Origin: Streptomyces sp. P9-A4
GTDB taxonomy: Bacteria > Actinomycetota > Actinomycetes > Streptomycetales > Streptomycetaceae
Direction of reading: 5' to 3'
Length of the DNA stretch: 64,000 nt
Assembly: GCF_036634195.1 (NCBI RefSeq)
Contig: NZ_JAZIFY010000001.1
Location: 933,501 to 997,500, forward strand
In this document: in pieces, positions 30,757 through 39,275 of the stretch
Numbering within the stretch: the first letter of the stretch is position 1
Layout of the letters: the number at the start of each line of letters is the position of its first letter
Translations under genes and position numbers: made by a program
The notes under the pieces: model-generated
What the model was told of the DNA's origin: nothing
Databases searched by the model: none
What the model saw: the letters and a program-made list of their open reading frames with translations, nothing else

Positions 30757-31413
30757 TCAGCCGTGGGAGAGCAGGGCGGCCGTGAGTTCGGCGGCGCGGC
30801 GGTGCCAGAGGTGGGCTCCGCGCAGCATGGCGTGCCCTCCCGTGGGCATCGGGATGCCCGCCGCGTCCGCACCCGCCGCTCGCGCCCTGCGGACGAAGGC
30901 CCAGGAGGCGCGGGCCGAGGTCACTCGGTCGGCCTCGTCGTGGAGCAGGTAGAGGCGCCGGCCTCCGAGGTGGTCCACGGGCTCGTCGGTGGGGCACCAG
31001 GGCGCGAGGGCGACGACGCCCCGGACGGCGGGAGCGCCGGCGGCGCGGAGGGCGGCGCGACCGCCCATGGAGTGGCCGAGGAGGACGACGGGCACGGGCC
31101 CGGCCAGTTCACGCAGGCGCAGGAGCGCGGCCTCGGCGTCCCGGGCGGCGTCGGCGCTCGCGCCGTTCCAGCCCCGGTGGCGGTAGCGGACCTCGGCGAT
31201 GAGGACGCCCCGCCCCCGCACGGCGCGGGAGACGGCGGCGGCGAAGGGCCGCATCCGCAGCGCGGGGAGGTTGAGGGCGGGCGGCGGCTCGGGGCCGTCG
31301 GCCCGGCCACCGTGCAGCAGCAGGACGGCCGCGGCCGGTGCGGCGGCCTCGGCGGGCGCGCTGCGGACGAGGAGGGTGTCGGGGTCGGCACGCCGGGTGC
31401 GGCACAGCGTCAT
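30757..31413 (-). CDS. alpha/beta hydrolase
   Basis: 218 residues from ATG 31413. Oxyanion region LLLHGGRADGPEPP; nucleophile elbow GHSMGG in VVLLGHSMGGRAALRAAG; Asp in LLHDEADRV; His in PTGGHAMLRGAHLW. This is a complete Ser-Asp-His hydrolase with a small lid. It probably hydrolyses esters or peptide-like amides; the substrate is unknown. The frame extends upstream to 31740, but that part looks like shadow sequence and the ATG at 31413 has the better context. Convergent with cbiZ. Confidence 0.85.
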   Translation of the reverse strand: MTLCRTRRADPDTLLVRSAPAEAAAPAAAVLLLHGGRADGPEPPPALNLPALRMRPFAAAVSRAVRGRGVLIAEVRYRHRGWNGASADAARDAEAALLRLRELAGPVPVVLLGHSMGGRAALRAAGAPAVRGVVALAPWCPTDEPVDHLGGRRLYLLHDEADRVTSARASWAFVRRARAAGADAAGIPMPTGGHAMLRGAHLWHRRAAELTAALLSHG

Positions 31414-31724
31414 CGGGCGCCCGTCCCGCTCCGGCGCCGCCGGGGTGGTCGCGGGCGGGGGCACCTGCTCGGGTGGGCCGTGTGTCCGGGCCGCTGCGCC
31501 ATGGAGGCCTCCAGGAGTCGCTTGCCGCTTCCCCGGTCGAGCGGTCCGCTCACGTGTGGGGGGAGGCGGCAGTGAGGCCCGCAGTCTGCCAGGTCGAGGT
31601 GGCGATCCGGTACGGACCCCGAACTGCAGGGCTCCCGAAGTACGCATCCTGCGAACGGGACACGGCTCACGGCCGTACCGTCGGGTGCCGACACACCAGT
31701 GCACCGAGGGAAGAGGGGCAGTAC
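31414..31724. other. non-coding region between hydrolase and Rieske lipoprotein
   Basis: These 311 bases form the divergent upstream regions of two genes. A GGGAAGAGGGGC site near 31708-31719 serves the Rieske start. I find no clear promoter boxes and no conserved hairpin. Confidence 0.4.
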
Positions 31725-32126
31725 ATGAGTGGAGTGGCACGCCGGACGGTGGTCGCGGCGGCGGGAGGCGCGGGCCTGGCGGCGGCGCTCACCGCGTGCG
31801 GGGGCGGCGGCGCCGACGACAAGGACCCGGCCGCGCGGGGCGGCACGCTCGCGCGTACCGGGGACATCCCGGTGGGCGGCGGGAAGGTCCTCGCCGACAA
31901 GGGCCTGGTGATCACCCAGCCGAGGGCCGGCGAGTTCAAGGCCTTCTCCTCCAAGTGCACCCACGCGGGCTGCGCCGTGAGCGACGTCAAGGACGGCGTC
32001 ATCGTCTGCCCGTGCCACCAGAGCCACTTCGACGTGTCGGACGGCAGCGTGAAGTCCGGCCCGGCGACCGCGCCACTGCCGCCGGAGCCGATCCAGGTGG
32101 TGGGCGAGGAGATCAGCCTCGGGTGA
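31725..32126 (+). CDS. small Rieske [2Fe-2S] lipoprotein
   Basis: 133 residues from ATG 31725. The N-terminus combines a twin-arginine motif (RRTVVAAAGG) with a lipobox (LTAC, Cys about residue 25). The Rieske boxes are CTHAGC and CPCHQSHF, giving two Cys and two His ligands for a [2Fe-2S] cluster. It should be exported folded by Tat and anchored outside the membrane. It is a minimal single-domain Rieske protein, without the additional domains of cytochrome bc subunits or oxygenases. The electron partner is unknown; it is encoded alone, with its end overlapping the convergent next gene by 14 bases. Confidence 0.9.
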   Translation: MSGVARRTVVAAAGGAGLAAALTACGGGGADDKDPAARGGTLARTGDIPVGGGKVLADKGLVITQPRAGEFKAFSSKCTHAGCAVSDVKDGVIVCPCHQSHFDVSDGSVKSGPATAPLPPEPIQVVGEEISLG

Positions 32127-32811
32127 CGGCGCCCCCCGCACCTCCCGCGCTGCCCGCGCTCCCTGCGCGCCGGGGCGCCTTCCAGCAGGCGAGCACCTCG
32201 TCGGTCGTGGCGATCGTGGCGACGAGCGCGAGGGTGTGACGGATCATCGCGGGGGTGTAGTCGGCCGGCACCCCCGCGATGGCGTCCCCGGGGACGACCA
32301 CCGTGTAGCCGAGGTTCACCGCGTCGAAGACGGCGTTGGGCACGGCCACGTTGGCCGAGACGCCGGTGACGATCAGGGTCCGGCAGCCCAGGTTGCGGAG
32401 CAGTGCGTCGACATCGGTCCCGGCGAGCGGCGAGAGCCCGTGCAGGCGCCGTACGACGAGGTCCTCGTCCGCGACCTGGATCGGTTCGGCGATCCGTACC
32501 GCCGTGCTGCCGCTGTGCTGCTGCACGGGCAGCCGTGCGGCGGCCCGGAACAGCCGGGCGTTGCTGTTGGCGCCGCGTCCGTCGGGGCGCCGTTCCGCGA
32601 CGGCGTGGATCACCTGGACGTCGGCCTCGTGGGCGGCGGCCACGAGCCGGGCGACGTTCCCCAACGCTCCCGACGCGCGGGCGACGGCGGCCAGTTCGGG
32701 CAGTGCGCTGTCCGGGCCGACGACTCCCTGCTGGCACTCGACGGTGAGCAGTGCGACCCCGCCGTCCGGCCGTATCCACTCTCCGAGCCGTTCTCTCGCA
32801 CTCTGTCCCAT
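32113..32811 (-). CDS. isochorismatase-fold protein lacking catalytic triad
   Basis: 232 residues from ATG 32811 (GGGGAG just upstream). The fold is the isochorismatase/nicotinamidase type: VALLTVECQQGVVGPDSALP, VQVIHAVAERRPDGRG, CRTLIVTGVSANVAVPNAVF and DAIAGVPADYTPAMIRHTLA. The catalytic Cys position in the VSANVAV block is Ala156. The N-terminal Asp is Glu25 and the Lys is Arg (VRRLHGL). A conventional cysteine hydrolase triad is therefore absent, although the rest is well conserved, so a binding or different catalytic role is likely. I recall related actinobacterial proteins with the same changes, so it is probably not a recent mutation. Confidence 0.85.
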   Translation of the reverse strand: MGQSARERLGEWIRPDGGVALLTVECQQGVVGPDSALPELAAVARASGALGNVARLVAAAHEADVQVIHAVAERRPDGRGANSNARLFRAAARLPVQQHSGSTAVRIAEPIQVADEDLVVRRLHGLSPLAGTDVDALLRNLGCRTLIVTGVSANVAVPNAVFDAVNLGYTVVVPGDAIAGVPADYTPAMIRHTLALVATIATTDEVLACWKAPRRAGSAGSAGGAGGAVTRG

Positions 32812-32888
32812 GGCTCTCCCCTTGCACGCGCGCGAATGGCCCCCCATGCTTTCTGACGTCTCATCAGAAATCCAGAAGGGTGCGGACG

Positions 32889-33350
32889 ATGACCGTCGCA
32901 CAGCGCCGTGGACGCCGGATCATGATGACCCCGGCCGAGCTCGACTCCTTCCTCGCCGAACAGCGCACCTGCCGGGTCGCGACCGTCTCCGCCGACGGCC
33001 GCCCGCATGTGAGCGCGTTGTGGTTCGCCTGGGACGGCTCCTCCCTGTGGCTGTACTCCCTGACCCGCAGCCGGCGTTGGGCGGAGCTGCGCGCCGACCC
33101 GAGGATCGCCGTCGTGGTGGACGACGGCGAGGAGTACGGGGAGCTGCGCGGGGCGGAGCTCTCGGGCACGGTCGACTTCGTCGGCGAGGCACCCCGCACG
33201 GGCGAGCCGTGCCCCGAACTCGACGTGATCGAGCGGCTCTTCGCCGCCAAGAACTTCGGCCTCGACGCGATGCCGCACGACGGCCGGCACGCCTGGATGC
33301 GGCTGACACCGGACGCGGTCGCGTCCTGGGACTTCCGCAAGCTGGGGTGA
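32889..33350 (+). CDS. pyridoxamine 5'-phosphate oxidase-fold protein
   Basis: 153 residues from ATG 32889. The split-barrel flavin-binding pattern is visible: MMTPAELDSFLAEQRTCRVA, TVSADGRPHVSALWFAWDG, YSLTRSRRWAELRADPRIAV, VVDDGEEYGELRGAELSGTV and the end MRLTPDAVASWDFRKLG. Such proteins bind FMN or F420 and reduce or oxidise small substrates; the exact cofactor cannot be read from sequence. It is a single gene, divergent from the isochorismatase-like gene with a 77-base gap. Confidence 0.85.
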   Translation: MTVAQRRGRRIMMTPAELDSFLAEQRTCRVATVSADGRPHVSALWFAWDGSSLWLYSLTRSRRWAELRADPRIAVVVDDGEEYGELRGAELSGTVDFVGEAPRTGEPCPELDVIERLFAAKNFGLDAMPHDGRHAWMRLTPDAVASWDFRKLG

Positions 33351-33381
33351 CCCCGGGCCGCGCCCGGAAGGTCCCAGCACG

Positions 33382-34284
33382 TCAGCTCGCCAGTGGCTCC
33401 GCCGCCGTCCGCAGCGCCGACACCACGGCCCGTACGGAAGGGCGGCGCCCGGCGTCGGCGCGCCAGGTGGCGTGGATGTGCCGCCGCACCTGCTGCCGTA
33501 CGGGCACGAACACCACACCGTCCGGCACCGGCCGGCCGAGCCGGGGCGTCACGCACACCCCGAGCCCGGCGGCGACGAGCGCGAGCTGCGTGTGGTGCTC
33601 GCCCGCCAGGTGCCCGATGCGGGGCTCGATGCCCTGGGAGCGCAGGGTGAACATCAGCCAGTCGTGGCAGAACTCACCCTCGGGCCAGGACACCCACTCC
33701 TCGTCGGCGAAGTCCACCAGGTCCACCGCTTCCCGCCCCGCGAGCCGGTGCCCGGCGGGCAGGGCGACATCGGCGGAGTCGTCGAGGAGATGGGCGCGCT
33801 CCAGACCGCCCGGCACCGGCGCCCGCTTGTTGCTCCAGTCCAGGACGATCGCGAGGTCCGCGTCGCCGCGCAGCACCGCGCGCACGCCCTGCTCCGGTTC
33901 CAGTTCCGCCGTACGGACCCGGAGGTCGGGATGGCCCGCGCGCAGGGCGGCGAGCGCGGCCGGGAAGAGTCCCCGGGCCGCCGTCGGGAAGGCCGCGGCG
34001 CGCACCTCGCCCACCACCTGGCCGCGCTGGGCCTCGATGTCGGCCTGGGCCAGCTGGACCTGGGAGAGGATGCGGGCGGCGTGCTCGGCGAGCAGCAGCC
34101 CGGCGTCGGTGAGGCGGACGCCCCGCCCGTTCTTGGCGAGCAGCTGCTGCCCCACCTCGCGCTCCAGCTTGGACAGCTGCTGGGAGACGGCCGAGGTGGT
34201 GACGTGCAGCCCGTCGGCCGCCCCGCTGACCGAACCGTGCCGGGCGAAGGCGTCGAGGGTGCGCAGGCGCTCCAGGTTCAACAT
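33382..34284 (-). CDS. LysR-family transcriptional regulator
   Basis: 300 residues from ATG 34284. The winged HTH is at residues 1-60 (LERLRTLDAFARHGSVSGAA, TTSAVSQQLSKLEREVGQQL), followed by the substrate-binding co-inducer domain. It diverges from an EamA exporter gene, and a dyad at 34317-34335 lies between them. That is the standard arrangement for a LysR regulator controlling its neighbour. The effector is unknown. Confidence 0.92.
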   Translation of the reverse strand: MLNLERLRTLDAFARHGSVSGAADGLHVTTSAVSQQLSKLEREVGQQLLAKNGRGVRLTDAGLLLAEHAARILSQVQLAQADIEAQRGQVVGEVRAAAFPTAARGLFPAALAALRAGHPDLRVRTAELEPEQGVRAVLRGDADLAIVLDWSNKRAPVPGGLERAHLLDDSADVALPAGHRLAGREAVDLVDFADEEWVSWPEGEFCHDWLMFTLRSQGIEPRIGHLAGEHHTQLALVAAGLGVCVTPRLGRPVPDGVVFVPVRQQVRRHIHATWRADAGRRPSVRAVVSALRTAAEPLAS

Positions 34285-34316
34285 GTAAGCGATGCTAAGG
34301 GAAGGGGTCGAGGAAT

Positions 34317-34335
34317 TCTCGCTTATTCTAAGAGA
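34317..34335. promoter_or_regulatory. candidate LysR operator
   Basis: TCTC-N11-GAGA with an inner CTTA-TTC-TAAG dyad lies midway between the divergent LysR and EamA genes. A second CTAAG half-site sits at 34295-34299. The inverted repeat fits LysR-type sites, but this is prediction only. Confidence 0.55.
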
Positions 34336-34358
34336 TCGCGGCCGTCACCCTGAGTGTC

Positions 34359-35366
34359 ATGAGCCCCGCAGCCCCATCCCTCCCGTCCCCCGCCCGCACC
34401 TCACGCCTGCTCGACTGGCGCGTCAGGTTCGGCGTCCTGGCCCTCATCTGGGGCTTCAGCTTCGTCTTCATCAAGGTCGGCACGGAGGGCTTCGCCCCCT
34501 TCCAGGTCACCTTCGGACGACTCCTGTTCGGTACGGCGGTGCTGGCCGTAGCGCTGGCCGTGAAGCGCGACCGGCTGCCGCGCGGCGCCCGCGTCTGGGG
34601 CCACCTGACGGTCGCGGCCTTCCTCCTCAACGCCCTGCCGTTCTCGCTCTTCGCGTACGCGGAACTGACGATCCCCTCGACCCTGGCGGGCATCTGCAAC
34701 GCGACGACCCCCCTGTGGGGCATGCTGCTCTCCCTCGTCGCGCTCTCCGAGGACCGCCCGACCCGGGTCCGCGCGGCCGGGCTCGGCATCGGCTTCATGG
34801 GCGTGCTCACCGTCCTCGGCGCCTGGCAGGGCTTCTCCGGGCTCGACGTGACGGGTACGGCCCTGGCACTGCTCGCCTCGTTCAGTTACGCGGTCGGCTG
34901 GATCTACGTCCGCAGGACCCTCAGCGGCAGCGGCGTCTCGAACCTCTCGCTGGCCACGTCGCAGGTGGGGCTCGCGACGCTGCAACTGGCCGTGGTCACA
35001 CCGCTGTTCACTTCGGTCCCGACCTCGGTGGAGCTGCTGCCGCTGCTCGCCGTGATCGCGCTCGGCGCGCTCGGCACCGGCTACGCGATGCTGCTCCAGT
35101 ACGGCGTGGTCGCGGAGGTCGGCCCGACGACGGCCTCCATGGTCACGTACTTCATCCCGGTGATCGCCACGACGGCGGGCGTCGCGCTCCTGGACGAGGG
35201 CCTGACCTGGAACACCCCGGTCGGAGCGGTCGTGGTCCTGGCGGGCGCGGCCCTCACCCAGACCCGCACCTCCCGGCGCAGCGCCGGGAATCCGCCCCAG
35301 GGGGACCCGGCCGCCGTCACGCCACAGCCCCCGGCACCCCAGGAGCCCCGGCCCGCCTCCCTCTGA
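34359..35366 (+). CDS. EamA-family (DMT) transporter
   Basis: 335 residues from ATG 34359. About ten hydrophobic helices with the two EamA repeats: VLALIWGFSFVFIKVGTEGF in the first, LLASFSYAVGWIYVRRTLSG in the second, and EVGPTTASMVTYFIPVIATT near the end. The C-terminal tail is Arg/Pro-rich and cytoplasmic. DMT proteins export amino acids, nucleosides or drugs. It is controlled, probably, by the divergent LysR protein. Two further EamA genes lie within 6 kb. Confidence 0.9.
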   Translation: MSPAAPSLPSPARTSRLLDWRVRFGVLALIWGFSFVFIKVGTEGFAPFQVTFGRLLFGTAVLAVALAVKRDRLPRGARVWGHLTVAAFLLNALPFSLFAYAELTIPSTLAGICNATTPLWGMLLSLVALSEDRPTRVRAAGLGIGFMGVLTVLGAWQGFSGLDVTGTALALLASFSYAVGWIYVRRTLSGSGVSNLSLATSQVGLATLQLAVVTPLFTSVPTSVELLPLLAVIALGALGTGYAMLLQYGVVAEVGPTTASMVTYFIPVIATTAGVALLDEGLTWNTPVGAVVVLAGAALTQTRTSRRSAGNPPQGDPAAVTPQPPAPQEPRPASL

Positions 35367-35382
35367 CCACGGCGCGCGCCCC

Positions 35383-36717
35383 CTACCCGTAACTCCGCGC
35401 CACCACAGGCCCCGTCGCCCGCGCCACCGCCTCCGCCAGGGGTTCGACGTCCTCGGCGGCGAGGCCGGAGACGGTGAGCCGGACGGCCGGCCCGGTGTCC
35501 ATCCGGAACCGCGCGCCCGGGGCCACCGCCCACCCGGCGGCGAGGAGCCCCGTCACCGCGCCGGTCTCGTCGGCGACCGGCACCCATACGTTCATGCCGC
35601 CCCGGCCGTGCGCCTCGACGCCCCGCCGGGCCAGCGCCCGTACGAGGCCGTCGCGGCGCTTCCCGTACGCGCGGGCGACGGCGGCGGGGTCCACGGCCTC
35701 CGTGCTCCAGAGGTGCGCGACGACCCCCTGGAGGAGACGGCTGACCCAGCCGGGGCCGAGCCGCTGCCGCCCGAGCACCCGGTCGACGGTCTCGGCGTCG
35801 CCGGTGAAGGCGGCGATCCGCAGATCGGGCCCGTAGGCCTTGGCGACGGAACGGATCAGCACCCAGTGGTCGGTGCCGCCGGCCACCGGGTGGAGCGGCT
35901 GAGCGACGATGCCGTGCCCGTGGTCGTCCTCGACGAGCAGCACGCCCGGGTGCGCGGCGAGGACCCGCCGCAGCTCCCGCGCCCGGCCCTCGGTCACACA
36001 CGCCCCGGTCGGGTTCTGCGCCCGGTCGGTCACGATGACCGCCCGCGCCCCGTCCTTGCGGATCGCCCGCTCGATCTCTTCCGGCAGCGGCCCCTCGTCG
36101 TCGACGGCGACCGGCACGGGGCGCAGCCCGAGGGCGGGCACCAGGTCGAGGAGGCTGCCCCAGCCCGGGTCCTCGACGGCGACGGCGTCGCCCGGCCTGA
36201 GGTGGACGGCGAGCACCCGTTCGACGGCGTCGAGGGAGCCCGAGGTGACGCCGATGGGCCCGGCGGGCACCCCGTCCGCGTCGAAGGCGGCGCGCGCGAG
36301 GCGCCCGAACTCCTCGTCGACGGGGGCCTCCCCGTACATGCCGGGCCGCTCGGCGTACCTCCGCGCGACCTCGGCGAAGGCCTCCCCGAGCGGGGGCAGC
36401 AGGGCGGGATCGGGGCTGCCGTTGCTCACGTCCCTGACCCCGGCGGGGGCCGCCACCCGGATCGAGCCGCGCGCGGTGGTGGCGGGACGCGGGCGCACCC
36501 GGCTGCCCCGCCGCCCGTCGGTCTCGATGACCCCGCGTTCGCGCAGGGTGCGGTAGGCGGCGGCCACGGTATTGGGGTTCACGCCGAGCGTCGCCGCCAA
36601 CTCCCTCATGGGCGGAAGGAGTTGGCCGGGCTGCAATGCCCCGGCGGCCACCCCCCGCTCCACGCTCGCGGCGATGTCCGATGCGCGACGACCTTCGATC
36701 CGATACTCTCCTAGCAC
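35383..36717 (-). CDS. MocR/GntR-type PLP-dependent regulator
   Basis: 444 residues from GTG 36717. N-terminal GntR winged helix (about 8-75: SVERGVAAGALQPGQLLPPM, VNPNTVAAAYRTLRERGVIE). A class I aminotransferase-like domain follows, with the PLP lysine in SVAKAYGPDLRIAAF and AVIVTDRAQNPTGACVTEGR. MocR proteins are regulators that use PLP as effector. It diverges from a flavin/PLP-oxidase-fold gene, with a strong palindrome between them. It may therefore sense pyridoxal phosphate or a related amine, but the target is inferred. Confidence 0.9.
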   Translation of the reverse strand: MLGEYRIEGRRASDIAASVERGVAAGALQPGQLLPPMRELAATLGVNPNTVAAAYRTLRERGVIETDGRRGSRVRPRPATTARGSIRVAAPAGVRDVSNGSPDPALLPPLGEAFAEVARRYAERPGMYGEAPVDEEFGRLARAAFDADGVPAGPIGVTSGSLDAVERVLAVHLRPGDAVAVEDPGWGSLLDLVPALGLRPVPVAVDDEGPLPEEIERAIRKDGARAVIVTDRAQNPTGACVTEGRARELRRVLAAHPGVLLVEDDHGHGIVAQPLHPVAGGTDHWVLIRSVAKAYGPDLRIAAFTGDAETVDRVLGRQRLGPGWVSRLLQGVVAHLWSTEAVDPAAVARAYGKRRDGLVRALARRGVEAHGRGGMNVWVPVADETGAVTGLLAAGWAVAPGARFRMDTGPAVRLTVSGLAAEDVEPLAEAVARATGPVVARSYG

Positions 36718-36741
36718 AAACTCAAGTATGCACTAGTGCAA
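36711..36741. promoter_or_regulatory. candidate MocR operator
   Basis: A perfect 12-base palindrome TGCACTAGTGCA lies at 36729-36740. TAGCACAA on its left and TAGTGCAA at the palindrome form direct repeats, the arrangement reported for MocR proteins. The region lies across the divergent gene starts. Confidence 0.6.
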
Positions 36742-36752
36742 TGGAGTGCGCA

Positions 36753-37424
36753 ATGACCGCCGCCGCCGACACGTACGCACCGACCGACCGGACCGTCCCC
36801 ACCCGCGCCCGCCAGCGCGCTTCGTACGACAAGGCACTCGTCCACTCGATACTCGACGAGGCCTACGTCTGCCACCTCGGCTTCGTCCGTGACGGCGCGC
36901 CCGTCGTCCTGCCGACGCTCTTCGGCCGCGTCGGCGACCGGCTCTACGTGCACGGCTCCACCGGCTCCCGGCCGCTGCGCGCCGCCGGGGACGGCGTGGC
37001 CTCGCCCGGCCTGCCCGTCTGCCTGACCGTGACGCACGTCGACGGCCTCGTCCTCGCCCGCTCCGCCTTCCACCACTCCCTCAACTACCGCTCCGTCGTG
37101 GTCCACGGCACGGCCCACCAGGTCACCGATCCCGAGGAGCTGCGCATCGCCCTCGACGCGCTCGTCGACCACGTCGTCCCCGGCCGCGCCGCCGACTCGC
37201 GCCCCGCGAACGCCAAGGAACTCGCCGCCACGGCCGTGCTCCGGCTCGACCTGGACGAGGTCTCGGCGAAGGTCCGCGACGCCGGCCCCAACGACGACGC
37301 CGAGGACCTCGGCCTGCCCCACTGGTCGGGCGTCGTCCCGGTGCGCGGCGGCTACGGCACCCCGGTCCCGGCCGACGACCTGGACCCGGCCGTCCCGCTG
37401 CCCGGCTACCTCGCCGCGCTCTGA
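36753..37424 (+). CDS. pyridoxamine-phosphate-oxidase-like flavoprotein
   Basis: 223 residues from ATG 36753, preceded by GGAG. The family signature includes the N-terminal ASYDKALVHSILDEAYVCHL, GFVRDGAPVVLPTLFGRVGD, LYVHGSTGSRPLRAAG and the end LPHWSGVVPVRGGYGTPVPA. It is the Pyridox_oxase_2 type, which binds FMN. Divergent from a MocR regulator, it is likely its target, although the substrate is unknown. Confidence 0.88.
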   Translation: MTAAADTYAPTDRTVPTRARQRASYDKALVHSILDEAYVCHLGFVRDGAPVVLPTLFGRVGDRLYVHGSTGSRPLRAAGDGVASPGLPVCLTVTHVDGLVLARSAFHHSLNYRSVVVHGTAHQVTDPEELRIALDALVDHVVPGRAADSRPANAKELAATAVLRLDLDEVSAKVRDAGPNDDAEDLGLPHWSGVVPVRGGYGTPVPADDLDPAVPLPGYLAAL

Positions 37425-37472
37425 GCCGTACGGCCGCCGAAGACCGCCGAACGACGGAGGTAAGGACCGACG

Positions 37473-38117
37473 ATGCTGATCCACCCCTGGGACGCCGCAC
37501 ACGACGACGGCGAGTGGCGCGACTGGCTCTCCCGGCACGACTTCGGGCAGCTCGCCGTCAACGGCCTGCCCGGAGAACCGCCGTGGGTCCAGCCGACCCA
37601 TTTCCGGTACGAGGCCGATCCGGGCCCCTACGGGCAGGCCCTGGTCCATCTGGCCCGGCCCAACCCGCTCTGGCGCGCCCTGGAGGCGAACCCGGCGGTG
37701 CTGCTCAGCGTGGTCGACGACCATGTCTTCGTACCGGGCTCGTGGACGGCACCCGAGGGCACCCCGTCCGCGCACGGCACCCCCACCTCGTACTACGCCG
37801 CCGTCCAGCTGCGCTGCACCGCGCACGTGGTCGACGACCCGGCGGAGAAGGCGGAACTCCTCAACCGCCAGGTCGCCCACTTCCAGCCGGACGGGGGCAC
37901 GGCTCCTGTGGTCCCGGGCGAGGCTCCGTTCGGCCGTCTCCTGTCGGGGATCAGGGTGCTGCGCCTTCAGGTGACCGAGGTACGGGCCAAGTTCAAGTAC
38001 GCGGGCAACAAACCGCCGGAGGTCCAGGACCGCGTCATGGACCGGCTGGCGGAGCGGGCCGGCCCCGGCGACCTGGCCGCACGGGCCCACCAGCTGCGCC
38101 GCCGCGCCGGGGACTGA
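37473..38117 (+). CDS. PaiB-type FMN-binding regulator
   Basis: 214 residues from ATG 37473 after ACGGAGG. The PaiB/FMN-binding fold is visible: MLIHPWDAAHDDGEWRDWLS, VQPTHFRYEADPGPYGQALV, HLARPNPLWRALEANPAVLL and KFKYAGNKPPEVQDRVMDRL. In Bacillus PaiB is a negative transcriptional regulator linked to polyamine metabolism; many relatives are merely flavin-fold proteins. It follows the oxidase-like gene by 48 bases and is probably in its transcript. Confidence 0.85.
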   Translation: MLIHPWDAAHDDGEWRDWLSRHDFGQLAVNGLPGEPPWVQPTHFRYEADPGPYGQALVHLARPNPLWRALEANPAVLLSVVDDHVFVPGSWTAPEGTPSAHGTPTSYYAAVQLRCTAHVVDDPAEKAELLNRQVAHFQPDGGTAPVVPGEAPFGRLLSGIRVLRLQVTEVRAKFKYAGNKPPEVQDRVMDRLAERAGPGDLAARAHQLRRRAGD

Positions 38118-38130
38118 CCCGCCCGGAGGC

Positions 38131-39099
38131 CTACACCGGCACGACCTCCTCCTGCCTGCGCACCGCCGCCGCCGCGCGCGCCTCCGCGAACGCGAGGCCC
38201 GTGACGGCGGCGAGCAGCAGCAGGGTGCCGAGCACGATCGCGTTGGTGAGCCGCTCCCCCAGCAGCGACACGGCGATGACCGCCGCGCTCACCGGCTCCA
38301 GGAGCATGATCACGGAGACGGTGGCGGCCCGGACGACCGCCGCACCGGCAAAGTACAGCGCGTACGCGAGGGCGGTCGGCACGGCGGCCACGTACACGAG
38401 CAGCAGCAGAACGCTCACCGGCGCGTCGGTCCGCGGGACGAGCCCCTCGGCGAGCGCGGCGGGCAGCAGCCCGGCCGCCCCGATCGCGAAGGCCCAGGTG
38501 GTGGTGGCCAGGGCGTCCGTGCGCCCGCCGTCGCGGCCGAGCCACCGGGTGAGCAGGGTGATCGCCGCGTACCCGGCCGCCGAGACGACCGCGAGCACGA
38601 CGCCGAGCGGCCGCACCTCCGTCGCGCCGCCGCCCAGGACCAGGACGACGAGCCCGGCGAGCGCTCCGGTGACGGCGGCGACACCGCCGCGGCCGAGGCG
38701 TTCGCCCATGGTGAGCCGGGCCCCGACCGCGATGAGAACGGGTCCCGCGCCGAGGGTGACGACGGTGCCGACCGCGAGGCCGGTGGCCTGGACGGCGGCG
38801 AAGTAGGCGCTCTGGAAGACGGTCAGGCCGATCCCCGTTCCGAGGATGCGGGCGGTCCGGCGACCGCGCGTCTCCCCGGCGGTACGGGCGACCGCGCGCC
38901 GGGGCCGCAGGGCGAGCGCGCCGAGCAGCAGGGCGAGCCCGCCGACGCACCGCCAGAAGGAGAGCGCGAGGGGGCCCATGTCGCTGATCCGGAAGATCAG
39001 CGAGGCGGCGGCACCGGCCGTGCCCCAGGCGACTCCGGCGACGATCAGATAGAGCAGGCTCCGCCCGACGGGCAGGGCGGATTCCGAAGAGTTCGACAC
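38131..39099 (-). CDS. EamA-family (DMT) transporter, second copy
   Basis: 322 residues from ATG 39099. Ten membrane helices, with [20 protein letters not shown] early, [20 protein letters not shown], and [20 protein letters not shown] late. The C-terminus is a short Arg/Glu tail. It lies 13 bases from the convergent PaiB-like gene and probably forms its own unit. It is related to, but distinct from, the 34359 and 39276 copies; the substrate is unknown. Confidence 0.88.
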   Translation of the reverse strand: MSNSSESALPVGRSLLYLIVAGVAWGTAGAAASLIFRISDMGPLALSFWRCVGGLALLLGALALRPRRAVARTAGETRGRRTARILGTGIGLTVFQSAYFAAVQATGLAVGTVVTLGAGPVLIAVGARLTMGERLGRGGVAAVTGALAGLVVLVLGGGATEVRPLGVVLAVVSAAGYAAITLLTRWLGRDGGRTDALATTTWAFAIGAAGLLPAALAEGLVPRTDAPVSVLLLLVYVAAVPTALAYALYFAGAAVVRAATVSVIMLLEPVSAAVIAVSLLGERLTNAIVLGTLLLLAAVTGLAFAEARAAAAVRRQEEVVPV

Positions 39100-39275
39100 G
39101 TGACTTCTCCGTGGAAGACAGGAGGGAAAGGTGGTCGCTCGGCTCCGCGCGCGGGCAGCGACGAACCGCTCGGGGGCGAGGAGTCGCCCGGCCGAGCCCG
39201 GTCTTCGTCGAGGAGTGTCTCCGCGCGCGCTAGGCGGCGGGAGGCGGAAGCACGGTCGAATGCATGAACCGCACC

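Noticed and set aside
30757..31740. Longer alpha/beta hydrolase start at 31740
   Set aside because: The additional 109 residues show no conserved fold and the ATG at 31413 begins the known pattern.
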